Shown piece by piece: positions 21,981-31,140 of a stretch of DNA of 64,000 nt. The DNA comes from Candidatus Vicinibacter affinis (GTDB lineage Bacteria; Bacteroidota; Bacteroidia; Chitinophagales; Saprospiraceae), in contig JADJNH010000005.1 of NCBI GenBank assembly GCA_016714365.1, forward strand, positions 2,084,501-2,148,500, written 5' to 3'. The translations under genes and the position numbers were made by a program. Position 1 is the first letter of the stretch; each line of letters opens with the position of its first letter. The notes under the pieces are model-generated. The model was not told where the DNA came from. It was given only the letters and a program-made list of their open reading frames with translations, and ran no database searches.

Positions 21981-23765
21981 ATGAAACTCCTCCATTCCTT
22001 TGTCTTTTTACTGTTCATCGGACTGACCGCCATGCAGGGTCAGGATTTCCGGCTGGTATGTCCGGGCGATGTGACCATCTCCTGCACCGAAAATTACAGC
22101 GACCTCAATAAGTGGGGCAAGGCCTATACGGACGAAAACGGGTTCATCAAGTGGCAGCACGACTGCAAGGTGGTGTACAACATCAACGACTGTGGGGTAG
22201 GGACCATCACCCGTACCTGGGGCGTTGAGAATCCCAACAACTGGCAATGGCTTACCTGTACCCAGGTCATCACCCTGAGCAACGCCAATGCATTCGGTTA
22301 TCGCGACATCACTTTCCCTCAGGACATCACCATAGAGAGCTGCAATCCACAGGACAGCGTCAAGCACCTGCCAAGACCCTACGACAAGCCTACTTGGAAG
22401 ACCAATAAATGCGCCCGCCCGATGGTGAATTATTCGGATGAGGTGTTCAGGGTGAACGATGGCTGCGTCAAGATCATCCGTACCTGGAAGATACTCGACT
22501 GGTGCGTGTACGACCCTTATAAAAATCCGGGCATTGGCATTTTTACCGCCCAGCAGGTCATCAAGTTGATCACCATCGATCCGGATGCTAAAATCTCCTG
22601 CCCTAAAGACACCATCGTGGTGGCCTCTCAGGACTGCAATGGGGTGTATGTGAAGATCGATCCCGCTACGGTAGTGTCCCCCTGCAAGATGCCTTTCGTC
22701 ATCCACAACACTTCTAAATACGCCGACAGCACCGGCAACGATGCCAGCGGCTTTTATCCCAACGGAACCACTAAGTTTTATTACATCGCAGAATACGGTT
22801 GCGGATCAGAGATCAAGTGCGAACTGACCGTCATTGTCAAAAATACCATTCCACCGACTCCATACTGCCTCACCGGGGTGATCGTAGATCTGATGCCGGT
22901 GGATCAGGATCTGGACGGCATCGCAGAATCAGGGATGATAGAGGTCTGGGCCTCGGATCTGAACAAGGCTAGTTTTCATAAATGCCCTAAACAGAAGTTG
23001 CGCTATTCCTTCTCCAAAGATGTACTCGACCGCGCCCGGATTTTTACCTGTGCCGAACTGGGCGAAAACGAAGTGGAGATGTGGGTGACGGATTCTCTGG
23101 GCAATGCAGACCTGTGCAAGACCAAGATCATCATCCAGAACAACCTCAACGTACCGGATTGCAAGCGCAAGGACAGTCTGGGCCATGTGCGCTACGATCT
23201 GTCCATCAGCTTCTGGGACGAAACCCGCAAGCAAAAGAAAACCAATCTCAGGCTCAGCCTGGAGAACATGGTCAGCCATGTGATCACGCCTGCTGCTCAG
23301 GATCAGAATGCCTCCTACATCCTGAACGGATTGCGTAAGGACCAGGAATACGAGTTGAAATATGCATTTACCGGAACGGAGATCAAAGGCATTGACCTCT
23401 TTGACGTACAATTGCTGGAAGATCATCTGAAAGGCCGCAGGACCATTACCGATCCTTATAGATTGCTTGCTGCTGACCTTAATGCGGATGCGATCATAGA
23501 CCACACGGATCTGCAGCTACTCAAAGACCTGATCGGTGGAGTCCTAAAACCTTCTTCGTTGCCGGAACCCTATAAGATGATTCCGGAAGGCTTTGGCACG
23601 AATGCCACCACCATCTTACAGGATTACAACCAACTGAAACTAAGGATTCCTGTTCACCAGGAGACCAGTATGGAGAAAAATTATCTCCTCCTCAGAACAG
23701 GCGACGTTTCCGCCTTTGGCCCTGCCCTTAAGAAAGTAAAACTTTCGGCATCGGATAAGGAATAA
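21981..23765 (+). CDS. Secreted protein with HYR-like domains and a dockerin-like segment
   Basis: A 594-residue protein with a clear signal peptide (MKLLHSFVFLLFIGLTAMQG). The mature part has a succession of cysteine-containing beta modules (LVCPGDVTISC, DITIESCNPQDS, ISCPKDTIVVASQDC) of the HYR/Ig-like type common in Saprospiraceae surface proteins. Residues ~475-525 (IDLFDVQLLEDHLKGR then LLAADLNADAIIDHTDLQLL) form a dockerin-like pair of calcium loops with DxNxDxxID spacing. No T9SS C-terminal sorting domain is seen; the frame stops after KLSASDKE, so the protein may be truncated relative to its family. Codon use is richer in G/C than the cassettes to the left. It is probably an extracellular adhesion or matrix protein. 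Confidence 0.6.
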   Translation: MKLLHSFVFLLFIGLTAMQGQDFRLVCPGDVTISCTENYSDLNKWGKAYTDENGFIKWQHDCKVVYNINDCGVGTITRTWGVENPNNWQWLTCTQVITLSNANAFGYRDITFPQDITIESCNPQDSVKHLPRPYDKPTWKTNKCARPMVNYSDEVFRVNDGCVKIIRTWKILDWCVYDPYKNPGIGIFTAQQVIKLITIDPDAKISCPKDTIVVASQDCNGVYVKIDPATVVSPCKMPFVIHNTSKYADSTGNDASGFYPNGTTKFYYIAEYGCGSEIKCELTVIVKNTIPPTPYCLTGVIVDLMPVDQDLDGIAESGMIEVWASDLNKASFHKCPKQKLRYSFSKDVLDRARIFTCAELGENEVEMWVTDSLGNADLCKTKIIIQNNLNVPDCKRKDSLGHVRYDLSISFWDETRKQKKTNLRLSLENMVSHVITPAAQDQNASYILNGLRKDQEYELKYAFTGTEIKGIDLFDVQLLEDHLKGRRTITDPYRLLAADLNADAIIDHTDLQLLKDLIGGVLKPSSLPEPYKMIPEGFGTNATTILQDYNQLKLRIPVHQETSMEKNYLLLRTGDVSAFGPALKKVKLSASDKE

Positions 23766-23887
23766 TTAGCTTGAAAGACCTGGATGGATAACCCTGCAGA
23801 ATAGCTTTCCCGGGGTGTTGCCTTATTTTTAAGTCTTGATAGGGATTAAGTAGAAATTCATCCCGGCCTTTTTCATTTCAGCTAAAA

Positions 23888-24067
23888 CATATCCCAAACT
23901 TGTCATTAGAATTCTATTACAAGCCAAAATAGCTTTAAATGCAAGCCTCTTCTCGAAATTCGTGCTCAATGAAAAATGACTTCACCTCCGCGCGAATTTC
24001 TTGCGAGGAGTCTTGCATTTGTTGCTCTTTTGTCTTTCACTACGAACCCTAATGACAATTTTGGGCT
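23888..24067. repeat. Palindromic module X, copy 1
   Basis: About 178 bp, from CCCAAACTTGTCATTAGA to TAATGACAATTTTGGG, with arms that are reverse complements over most of their length. Further copies lie at 24572-24753 and 25260-25440. It always interrupts the left arm of element Y after CTAAAAC. Confidence 0.75.
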
Positions 24068-24382
24068 TATTTAAAAAGCGTTAAAAACAAAATACTGTTT
24101 GAGCTCGCCTGCAGATAATCTAAATCATGTATGACAGTAACGCTTAGAGCTAATCATATAGTTATCGAAAGAGAAATTGGAATCCGGCCTTTTTCATTTT
24201 AGCTAAAACTGATTTAAAAAGCGTAAAAAACAAAATACTGTTTGAGCTCGCTGACAGATAAGCCAATAAATTTGTGACACCAAGGCCTGGAGCTATTGCT
24301 ACAGCCTAAGGCGAGTTTATTTTGTTTAGCTTTTTAAAACAGTTTTAGCGTTAAGAAATGAAAACAGCCTTGATTTTTTTTG

Positions 24383-24412
24383 GTTCTTTTTTGTGTCAAG
24401 ACAAAAAAGAAC
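24383..24412. terminator. Strong hairpin in the tail of repeat copy 1
   Basis: GTTCTTTTTTGT, six-base loop GTCAAG, ACAAAAAAGAAC: a perfect 12-bp stem flanked by T- and A-rich sequence, so it could end transcription from either side. The same hairpin recurs in every copy of the tail. Confidence 0.5.
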
Positions 24413-25066
24413 AATGACGAAAGGATAGAATTTAGTACAACTTCAGTAAATGACGGGATCTTCAAAACTGCTGTCTCCAAAATATTTGTCTTGCCCCAAA
24501 ACAGATCCCGATACCTCATCAAATAGTTATCGAATGAGAAATCCAGATCGGCCTTTTTCATTTTAGCTAAAACATCTCCCAAAATTGCCATTAGAATTCT
24601 ATTACAAGCCAAAATAGCTTTAAATGCAAGCCTCTTCTCGAAATTCGTGCTCAATGAAATATGACTTCACCTCCGCGCGAATTTCTTGCGAGGAGTCTTG
24701 CCTTTGTTGCTCTTTTGACTTTCACTACGAACTCTAATGACAATTGTGGGATTATTTAAAAAGCGTTCAAAACAAAATACTGTTTGAGCCCGCCTGCAGA
24801 TAATCTAAAACATGTTTGACAATAAGGCCTGGAGCTCATCATACATTTATCGAATAAGAATTTGATATCGGCCTTTTTCATTTTAGCTAAAACTGATTTA
24901 AAAAGCGTTTAGAACAAAATACTGTTTGAGCTCGCCTGCAGATAATCTAAAACATGTATGACAGTAAGGCCAAGAGCTATTATTGCCGCTCAGGGCGAGT
25001 TTATTTTGTTTAGCTTTTTAAAACAGTTTTAGCGTTAAGAAATGAAAACAGCCTTGATTTTTTTTG

Positions 25067-25096
25067 GTTCTTTTTTGTGTCAAGACAAAAAAGAAC
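25067..25096. terminator. Strong hairpin in the tail of repeat copy 2
   Basis: Identical 12-bp stem and six-base loop as at 24383-24412. Confidence 0.45.
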
Positions 25097-25236
25097 AATG
25101 ACGATAGGATAGAATTTAGTACAACTTCAGTAAATGACAGGATCTTCAAAATTGCTGTCTCCCCAAATTTTTCGCTTGACCCTAAAAATAGATTCCAATA
25201 CCACATCATATAGTTATCGAATGACAAATTCAGCCC

Positions 25237-25727
25237 GGCCTTTTTCATTTTAGCTAAAACACATCCCAAACTTGTCATTAGAATTCTATTACAAGCCAAA
25301 ATAGCTTAAAATGCAAGCCTCTTCTCGAAATTCGTGCTCAATGAAATATAACTTCACCTCCGCGCGAATTTCTTGCGAGGAGTCTTGCCTTTGTTGCTCT
25401 TTTGTCTTTCACTACGAACTCTAATGACAATTTTGGGCTTATTTAAAAAGCGTTTAGAACAAAATACTGTTTGAGCTCGCACGCAGGTAATCTAAAACAT
25501 GTATGACAATAAGGCCTAGAGCTATCATTGCTGCTCCAGGCGAGTTTATTTTGTTTAGCTTTTCAAAACATTTTTAGCGTTAAGAAATGAAACCAGCCTT
25601 GATTTTTTTTGGTTCTTTTTTGTGTCAAGACAAAAAAGAACAAGGACGAAAGGCTGGATTTTAGTACAACTTCAGTGAATGACGGGATCTTCAAAACTGC
25701 TGTTTCCAAAATATTTGTCTTGACCCT
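25237..25727. repeat. Third, shorter copy of the composite repeat, ending at cmk
   Basis: Here element Y (25237-25598, 362 bp) is complete but carries module X (25260-25440). Its length exceeds the plain 184-bp Y by 178 bp, the size of X, which shows that X was inserted into a pre-existing Y. The tail runs into the 3' end of cmk. Confidence 0.8.
25612..25641. terminator. Repeat-tail hairpin downstream of cmk
   Basis: Same 12-bp stem as the other copies, 86 nt beyond the cmk stop codon. In this position it may serve as the cmk terminator. Confidence 0.5.
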
Positions 25728-26407
25728 TATTCTTTACTGCGAATGATCTCCAATACCTTCTCCAATTGCTGGCTGCGATCCAGCTGACTGTTGTCTATCA
25801 CAATGGCGTCTTCTGCCTGTCGAAGAGGGCTGTCCTCGCGGGTGGAATCTATCAGATCGCGGTGCTGCAGGTTGTTCAGGACAGTCTCCAGATCGGAACG
25901 GATGCCTTTGGATTGCAGCTCGAGCAATCTTCGCTGGGCACGAATTTTTGGATCGGCGGTGATGAAAAATTTAAACTGTGCTTGCGGGAAAACCACCGTG
26001 CCGATGTCGCGGCCATCCATGACCAGTGATTTTTGTTCGCCAAAGGTTCTTTGCTGGGCGACCATTTTTTTTCTCACCTCCGGGATAACGGATATTTCGC
26101 TGACCCATTCTGATACTTCGGGTTTTCGGATGGCCTCACTGACATTTTCACCGTTTAAAAACACCTGCAGGCTGTGGTCCGGAATGAGGTCCAGGGTAAT
26201 GCCATTCAGGGCCTTTAGGACATCCAGGCGGCGATCGGGATGAATGCCATGACGCATGCAGAAAAGGGTGATCGCCCGGTACATGGCTCCGCTGTCCACA
26301 TAGAGTATGCCCAGTTGTTCGGCAATGTCTTTCGCCAGGGTACTTTTCCCGCAGGAAGAGTAGCCGTCGATTGCAATGATGATATGGTCAGCAGGCTTGG
26401 TCGTCAC
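25727..26407 (-). CDS. cmk: Cytidylate kinase
   Basis: A 226-residue kinase that converts CMP and dCMP to the diphosphates. The N-terminal P-loop IDGYSSCGKSTLAKDIAEQL is followed by LYVDSGAMYRAITLF, the conserved region that binds the nucleotide; GRDIGTVVFPQAQFKFF and DPKIRAQRRLLELQ are the acceptor-site and lid regions. The protein has the usual length. The start is GTG (26405-26407); no ATG fits better. Its stop lies at the end of a repeat tail with a hairpin that may terminate transcription. A DUF2795 gene lies upstream on the same strand behind its own terminator, so cmk probably has a separate promoter. Confidence 0.95.
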   Translation of the reverse strand: MTTKPADHIIIAIDGYSSCGKSTLAKDIAEQLGILYVDSGAMYRAITLFCMRHGIHPDRRLDVLKALNGITLDLIPDHSLQVFLNGENVSEAIRKPEVSEWVSEISVIPEVRKKMVAQQRTFGEQKSLVMDGRDIGTVVFPQAQFKFFITADPKIRAQRRLLELQSKGIRSDLETVLNNLQHRDLIDSTREDSPLRQAEDAIVIDNSQLDRSQQLEKVLEIIRSKE

Positions 26408-26435
26408 AGGGATCCACGATTGTTCAGGTGAAAAT

Positions 26436-26470
26436 AAAAAATCCTACCCGGTCTGTGGATAGGATTTTTT
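26436..26470. terminator. Bidirectional-type terminator hairpin
   Basis: AAAAAATCCTA (26436-26446) pairs with TAGGATTTTTT (26460-26470) around a 13-nt loop, giving an 11-bp stem ending in a T run on either strand. It would stop transcription leaving the DUF2795 gene (minus strand) before cmk. Confidence 0.75.
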
Positions 26471-26497
26471 GGTAACATTTCTTTTAACCCGTAAGAG

Positions 26498-26719
26498 TTA
26501 ATACTCATCTTCGTTGAAAAGAAAATCATCCTTTCTAGGAAAATCGGGCCAGATGTCTTCCATGGATTCGTAAATCTCTTCGTCATCTTCAAGCTCCTGA
26601 AGGTTTTCGATTACTTCTATCGGAGCTCCGCTTCTGATGCCGTAGTCGATCAACTCATCCCGGGTTGCAGGCCAAGGCGCTTCTTCCAGATGATGGGCTA
26701 ACTCTAAAGTCCAGTACAT
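26498..26719 (-). CDS. DUF2795 family protein
   Basis: A 73-residue acidic protein. MYWTLELAHHLEEAPWPATR, then DELIDYGIRSGAPIEVIENL and a strongly acidic tail (IYESMEDIWPDFPRKDDF, ending EDEY) match DUF2795, a small family conserved across Bacteroidota whose function is not known. No signal peptide or membrane segment. The gene stands alone, followed by a hairpin terminator 28 bp downstream. High conservation in the phylum suggests a housekeeping role. Confidence 0.85.
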   Translation of the reverse strand: MYWTLELAHHLEEAPWPATRDELIDYGIRSGAPIEVIENLQELEDDEEIYESMEDIWPDFPRKDDFLFNEDEY

Positions 26720-26790
26720 ATTGGTATAATTATTTTTATTAGGTAATTAATTTTAATAAAATAGAAAAGTTTCTAAAAAGTTCCGCGAAA

Positions 26791-27855
26791 TTAAATAATT
26801 AACATACAATCTCCATAACTGTAGAAACGGTACTTTTCATTCATCGCCACCTGGTAGGCATCCATCAGTAATTCATGTCCCGCATAGGCGGATACCATGA
26901 TCAGCAAACTCGATTTTGGTAAATGGAAATTCGTGATCATTCGGTTGGCTATCGAGAATTCATACGGCGGGTAGATGAACAAATTGGTCCATCCTTCGGC
27001 CGGTTTCAATTGCTTGGAGGCGGACACAGAAGACTCTAAGGCCCTCATCGAGGTCGTACCTACCGCAAATATATTTTTACCCAGTGCCTTGGTCTCATTG
27101 ACCAGGTCGGCAGTTTTCGGATCTATTCTGAAATACTCGGCTTCCATTTTGTGTTTGGAGAGGTCTTCCACATCGATGGTGCGGAAAGTGCCCATGCCCA
27201 CATGCAGGGTCACTTCACCAAAATTCACCCCTTTGATCTCCAGCATTTTGTACAGTTCTCGGCTGAAGTGCAAGCCGGCGGTAGGTGCTGCAACGGCTCC
27301 TATCTCACGGGCAAATACGGTCTGATATCTTTCAGTGTCGCTGGCTTCCGTAGGACGGGTAATGTACTTGGGTAGGGGAGTTTGTCCCAGTTGTCTGAGG
27401 ATGGCCTGGAAAGAAGCTTCGTCGCCATCGTGCAAAAAACGGATGGTTCTTCCTCTGGAAGTAGTGTTGTCCACGACTTCTGCTACCAGGACTTCTTTGT
27501 TGTTTTTGTCAAAGAAATACAATTTGTTGCCGACTCTTATTTTTCGTGCCGGATCGACCAGTACGTCCCAAAGGCCTACTTGTTTGTTGAGTTCGCGGAG
27601 GAGGAAGACTTCTATTTTGGCCCCGGTTTTTTCTTTCCTGCCAAACATGCGCGCCGGGAACACCTTGGTATTGTTGATGATCATGGCATCTTTGTCCTCG
27701 ACGTAGTCGAGCAGATCTTTGAAGACCTTGTGCTCAATTTTACCGGTATCCCGATGGATGACCATCATCCTGGATTCTGATCGCTCTTCAGCAGGATATT
27801 GGGCAATTAAATTTTTTGGAAGGGTAAAATTGAATTGTGATAGTTTTGTACGCAT
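26791..27855 (-). CDS. queA: S-adenosylmethionine:tRNA ribosyltransferase-isomerase
   Basis: A 354-residue enzyme that transfers and isomerises the ribosyl part of SAM to make epoxyqueuosine in tRNA anticodons. Family landmarks are FTLPKNLIAQYPAEERSESR at the start, VFPARMFGRKEKTGAKIEVF, APTAGLHFSRELYKMLE and VGMGTFRTIDVEDLSKHKME, and FHLPKSSLLIMVSAYAG near the end. I used the ATG at 27853-27855 (MRTKLSQFNFTLP), which gives the usual length; an in-frame start nine codons upstream is less likely. It is a single-gene unit upstream of the small DUF2795 gene. Confidence 0.95.
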   Translation of the reverse strand: MRTKLSQFNFTLPKNLIAQYPAEERSESRMMVIHRDTGKIEHKVFKDLLDYVEDKDAMIINNTKVFPARMFGRKEKTGAKIEVFLLRELNKQVGLWDVLVDPARKIRVGNKLYFFDKNNKEVLVAEVVDNTTSRGRTIRFLHDGDEASFQAILRQLGQTPLPKYITRPTEASDTERYQTVFAREIGAVAAPTAGLHFSRELYKMLEIKGVNFGEVTLHVGMGTFRTIDVEDLSKHKMEAEYFRIDPKTADLVNETKALGKNIFAVGTTSMRALESSVSASKQLKPAEGWTNLFIYPPYEFSIANRMITNFHLPKSSLLIMVSAYAGHELLMDAYQVAMNEKYRFYSYGDCMLII

Positions 27856-28060
27856 GTAGTTGTGCTGCTTAAATTTCGGCAAAAATAAAGAATTGGAGTA
27901 CCCAAAAGCAAGTAAGGAGCGTTCTAATTTTATATTTCTTTCTACATCAATGATAATCAGGGTGTTTTTGTTGTGCGTTCATCGGAATTATACCCCTTGT
28001 CATCTATATTTTTATGGTTTTTAAGCTCCGGCGCTTAATTTTATGGAACTTTAGCAGCTC

Positions 28061-29311
28061 ATGATTGTATTCAGAATCTTCAAAGAAAGCCTTCGGCAGG
28101 CGGAACAGCAACTGGTCAGCAACAAGCTGCGCAGTTTTCTGACTTTACTGGGCATCACCATTGGAATTTTCTGCGTCATTGCAGTACTCTCTGCGGTGGA
28201 TTCTCTGGAAGACAACCTGGTGGAGAGTTTTGAGAAATTCGGCAACGACGTCCTGTACATTGACAAGAGCCCCTGGACAGAAGATCCGGGCATGAATTAC
28301 TGGAAATACATGTCCAGGCCTAGCCCTGATCTGGAAGATCTGAGGGCCATACAGCGCAAATCCAAAATGGCCCAGTATGCCTCGTTGTCTGTTTTTCTGC
28401 CCAGCAGCCAGATCAAGACCGGAAAGTCATATGTGGAAGGAGCTTATTTTGCAGGCATTACAGAGGACTACGATCGGGTCATCAAAATGGAATTTGAAGA
28501 CGGGCGTTATTTCTCCAGTGCAGAGTTTCAGAACGGATCTGACCAGATCATCGTGGGGAGCAAACTGGCTGCCGCGCTCTTTCCGAGAGGGGATGCAGTG
28601 GGCAAAGAAGTCAAAGCCATGGGCCGGAAATTCAACATCGTAGGGATTTTGAAGGTCGAAGGCGCCTCTCTGATCAACATCATGCCGGTGGATCAAGCAG
28701 CTTTCTTTCCTTTTAAGACCATGCGGAAGCTTATCAACATCAACAGCAATTCCAGCTGGGGCACCATGCTGAATGTAAAGGCCAAAAAAGGGGAGGACCT
28801 GGAAGAAATGAAATACGAACTGGCCAGCATCATACGTCCGGTGCGGGGATTAAAACCCATTGATCCGGATAATTTTGCCATCAATCAGGTGACCATGCTG
28901 ACGGCGATCATTGATAAGGTTTTTAGTGTCCTCAATATAGCAGGTTTCGTCATCGGCCTCTTTGCCATGCTGGTAGGTGCTTTTGGAGTGGCGAACATCA
29001 TGTTTGTATCCGTAAAAGAGCGCACCCCTTTGATCGGCATTAAAATGGCCCTGGGCGCCAAGCGATTTTTTATTTTACTGGAATATCTTTTAGAAGCGAT
29101 CATCCTTTGTCTGGTAGGGGGGATTGCAGGACTCGTCATGGTGTGGGGCATCTTGTTGCTCTTCAGCAAGGTCCTTCATTTTGACATGTACATCTCGATG
29201 ACCAACATATTGATCGGCTTGATTCTGTCCATCATCATAGGCATTGTCTCCGGCATTATTCCGGCGCTGCATGCCTCCAGAATGGACCCGGTGGAAGCCA
29301 TGAGAAGATAA
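28061..29311 (+). CDS. MacB/FtsX-type ABC transporter permease
   Basis: A 416-residue inner-membrane permease of the MacB_PCD/FtsX family. The first helix (LRSFLTLLGITIGIFCVIAV) is followed by a periplasmic domain of ~230 residues, then three helices (VLNIAGFVIGLFAMLVGAFG, LLEYLLEAIILCLVGGIAGL, ILIGLILSIIIGIVSGIIPA) and the typical end HASRMDPVEAMRR. Such permeases work with a separate ATPase in lipoprotein or peptide export; no ATPase gene is adjacent. It converges on the rplT operon with a copy of the palindromic Y repeat between them. Confidence 0.88.
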   Translation: MIVFRIFKESLRQAEQQLVSNKLRSFLTLLGITIGIFCVIAVLSAVDSLEDNLVESFEKFGNDVLYIDKSPWTEDPGMNYWKYMSRPSPDLEDLRAIQRKSKMAQYASLSVFLPSSQIKTGKSYVEGAYFAGITEDYDRVIKMEFEDGRYFSSAEFQNGSDQIIVGSKLAAALFPRGDAVGKEVKAMGRKFNIVGILKVEGASLINIMPVDQAAFFPFKTMRKLININSNSSWGTMLNVKAKKGEDLEEMKYELASIIRPVRGLKPIDPDNFAINQVTMLTAIIDKVFSVLNIAGFVIGLFAMLVGAFGVANIMFVSVKERTPLIGIKMALGAKRFFILLEYLLEAIILCLVGGIAGLVMVWGILLLFSKVLHFDMYISMTNILIGLILSIIIGIVSGIIPALHASRMDPVEAMRR

Positions 29312-29417
29312 TAAAACTATAAGGGAAACGATTAAGCTTTTGACCTGCACAAAGGGGGGCAATGAAACTAAAGTTGAGTCAGTTAAATTTTATGGGGATT
29401 AATGAGAAATTCAAATC

Positions 29418-29735
29418 GGCCTTTTTCATTTTAGCTAAAACTAACTTAAAAAGCGTTAAAAACAAAATACTGTTTGAGCTCGCATCCAGATAATCTAAAA
29501 CATGTATGACAGTAAGGCCAAGAGCTATTATTACTGCTTAGGGCGAGTTTATTTTGTTTAGCTTTTTAAGTTAGTTTTGGCGTTAAGAAATGAAAACAGC
29601 CTTGATTTTTTTTGGTTCTTTTTTGTATCAAAACAAAAAAGAACAATGACGATGGGATGTACTTTAAGGCAACTTTATTGAATAACGAGATCCACCAAAC
29701 CGGTTTCTCTGAAAACTTTTGACTCGACCCAAAAG
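29418..29735. repeat. Single copy of palindromic element Y with its tail
   Basis: GGCCTTTTTCATTT at 29418 to GAAATGAAAACAGCC at 29601 (184 bp), the plain form without module X, followed by the same tail with hairpin and a CTCGACCC end. It fills the gap between two convergent genes and confirms that Y is the ancestral unit of the 23.9-25.7 kb block. The rest of the gap to rplT holds no gene. Confidence 0.8.
29615..29644. terminator. Repeat-tail hairpin between convergent genes
   Basis: GTTCTTTTTTGT and ACAAAAAAGAAC with loop ATCAAA. It lies between the ABC permease (plus) and rplT (minus) and could terminate both. Confidence 0.5.
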
Positions 29736-29868
29736 TCTACTATTGATATCGTAAACCAAAGCCAAGAAATCAATACGTAAATCCAATAGGAATTACCCCT
29801 GGATTTTCCAATAGCATTACACCTCTTAGAAAATCCAAGGCAATGGAAGGAATAAATTAAAGGGGAAA

Positions 29869-30216
29869 TTACCCGTTTACTTTGTCGACGATTGATTTGA
29901 AAGCATCAGGATGGTGCAAGGCCAAATCTGCCAGCACCTTTCTGTTCAAAACAATGTTGCTTTTATTCAACTTGTCGATAAATCTGGAGTAATTGATACC
30001 GTAAGGTCTTACGGCTGCGTTGATCCTGGCGATCCAAAGTCTTCTGAAAGCGCGTTTTTTCTGTCTTCTGTGGATGAAGGCATACTTCATTGCCCTCTCT
30101 ACAGCATTCTTAGCGACTGTATAAACTTTTGATCTTCCGCTGAAATAACCTCTCGCGGCTTTGAGGATCTTTTTTCTGCGCTGTCTGGATGCGACGGCGT
30201 TGACTGAACGTGGCAT
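29869..30216 (-). CDS. rplT: 50S ribosomal protein L20
   Basis: A 115-residue basic protein starting PRSVNAVASRQRRKKILKAA RGYFSGRSKVY, the standard L20 opening, and containing RRLWIARINAAVRPYGINYS RFIDKL. L20 binds 23S rRNA early in 50S assembly and, in many bacteria, represses its own operon. It is the last gene of infC-rpmI-rplT, 71 bp after rpmI. Confidence 0.97.
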   Translation of the reverse strand: MPRSVNAVASRQRRKKILKAARGYFSGRSKVYTVAKNAVERAMKYAFIHRRQKKRAFRRLWIARINAAVRPYGINYSRFIDKLNKSNIVLNRKVLADLALHHPDAFKSIVDKVNG

Positions 30217-30287
30217 AATTTATAGTTTTTGGCGTGTAAGGGACTCCCGTGAAGGAATACTTAACCTCATACACCGGTTAAACATAC

Positions 30288-30485
30288 TTAGAATATTCCC
30301 AACAATGCTTTTAGTCTGCTTTGTTCGGAAGGGTGGGCTACAACACTGCCTCTGTGGCGTCTTTTGGACTTCTTACTCTTATTACGCATAAGGTGAGAGG
30401 TGTTTGCCTGGAACGTTTTAACCTTTCCTGTTCCTGTAAGCTTCATTCTTTTCTTGGCCCCTGAATGGGTTTTTACCTTTGGCAT
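30288..30485 (-). CDS. rpmI: 50S ribosomal protein L35
   Basis: A 65-residue protein: PKVKTHSGAKKRMKLTGTGK, then SHLMRNKSKKSKRRHRG. The strongly basic composition and the KTHSGAKKR start identify L35. It lies between infC (61 bp upstream) and rplT in the conserved order. Confidence 0.97.
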   Translation of the reverse strand: MPKVKTHSGAKKRMKLTGTGKVKTFQANTSHLMRNKSKKSKRRHRGSVVAHPSEQSRLKALLGIF

Positions 30486-30546
30486 GGCCTTATTTTTTGA
30501 GCACGCAAAGGTAGAAAATATTTGAACAAAACCTTATAAATGCAGA

Positions 30547-31140
30547 TTAATTTTTTGCAACGCCTTTTTTAGGGGAAATGATGACGTACATCCGCTTGCC
30601 CTCCAGTCTTGGAAGCTCCTCCGCAGCACCGTGGGTAAGCAGCTCATTGATGAACCTCAACAGGATGAGTTCGCCCCGGTCTTTGAAGACTATGGCACGA
30701 CCCTTGAACTGTACATAGGCTTTAACTTTGGCACCTTCTTCCAGAAATTTGATCGCGTGTTTGATTTTAAATTCAAAATCGTGATCGTCCGTATTGGGAC
30801 CAAATCGAATTTCCTTGATGACCACCTTGGCGGTCTTGGCCTTAATTTCTTTTTCTTTCTTTCTCTTGAGGTAGAGGAATTTATTGAAATCAATGATCTT
30901 ACAAACCGGAGGATCGGATTTGGCGGTGATTTCCACGAGATCCATGCCCAGGTCAAAAGCCCATTTCATGGCATGCATGGTATCATAAATTCCGGGTTCT
31001 ATGGTTTTTCCGGCAACCTGGGTGAGTTCGTCAAAATTATCGCCAACTAAACGTATAGAGTGATTTCTGATTTGTTCGTTGATTCTAAATTGGCTCCTGA
31101 GTTCATCAAGATAGGATTGAGGCTTCTTTCTAAGATTCAA
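30547..31140 (-). CDS. infC: Translation initiation factor IF-3
   Basis: About 197 residues with RINEQIRNHSIRLVGDNFDE at the N-terminus, GMDLVEITAKSDPPVCKIID, the linker rich in Lys/Glu, then VVIKEIRFGPNTDDHDFEFK and VKAYVQFKGRAIVFKDRGEL in the C-domain. IF-3 prevents premature subunit joining and checks the start codon. There is no ATG in frame before the conserved region; possible starts are TTG (31140), ATC (31149) or ATA (31161). Rare start codons in infC are a known means of autoregulation by IF-3. It lies 48 bp after clpC. Confidence 0.95.
   Translation of the reverse strand: MNLRKKPQSYLDELRSQFRINEQIRNHSIRLVGDNFDELTQVAGKTIEPGIYDTMHAMKWAFDLGMDLVEITAKSDPPVCKIIDFNKFLYLKRKKEKEIKAKTAKVVIKEIRFGPNTDDHDFEFKIKHAIKFLEEGAKVKAYVQFKGRAIVFKDRGELILLRFINELLTHGAAEELPRLEGKRMYVIISPKKGVAKN

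Larger units (their letters stand above)
23865..25236. repeat. Two full tandem copies (about 685 bp each) of a composite palindromic repeat
   Basis: Copies start at 23865 and 24550 (each at GGCCTTTTTCATTT), and a third partial copy follows at 25237. Each full copy consists of a truncated element Y carrying insertion X, then an intact 184-bp element Y (24186-24369; 24870-25053), then a tail with a strong hairpin. Y is itself an imperfect palindrome with ~55-bp arms, from GGCCTTTTTCATTT to AAATGAAAACAGCC. Reading frames of 93 and 106 codons on the minus strand repeat with the element and are not independent genes. Confidence 0.85.

Noticed and set aside
22008..22706. 232-codon minus-strand frame opposite the HYR/dockerin-like gene
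   Set aside because: A shadow frame in G/C-richer DNA; the plus strand has a signal peptide, Cys pattern and calcium loops.
24334..25299. Minus-strand frames of 106 and 93 codons that resemble each other
   Set aside because: They are parts of the palindromic repeat copies, run across the hairpin and have no family resemblance.
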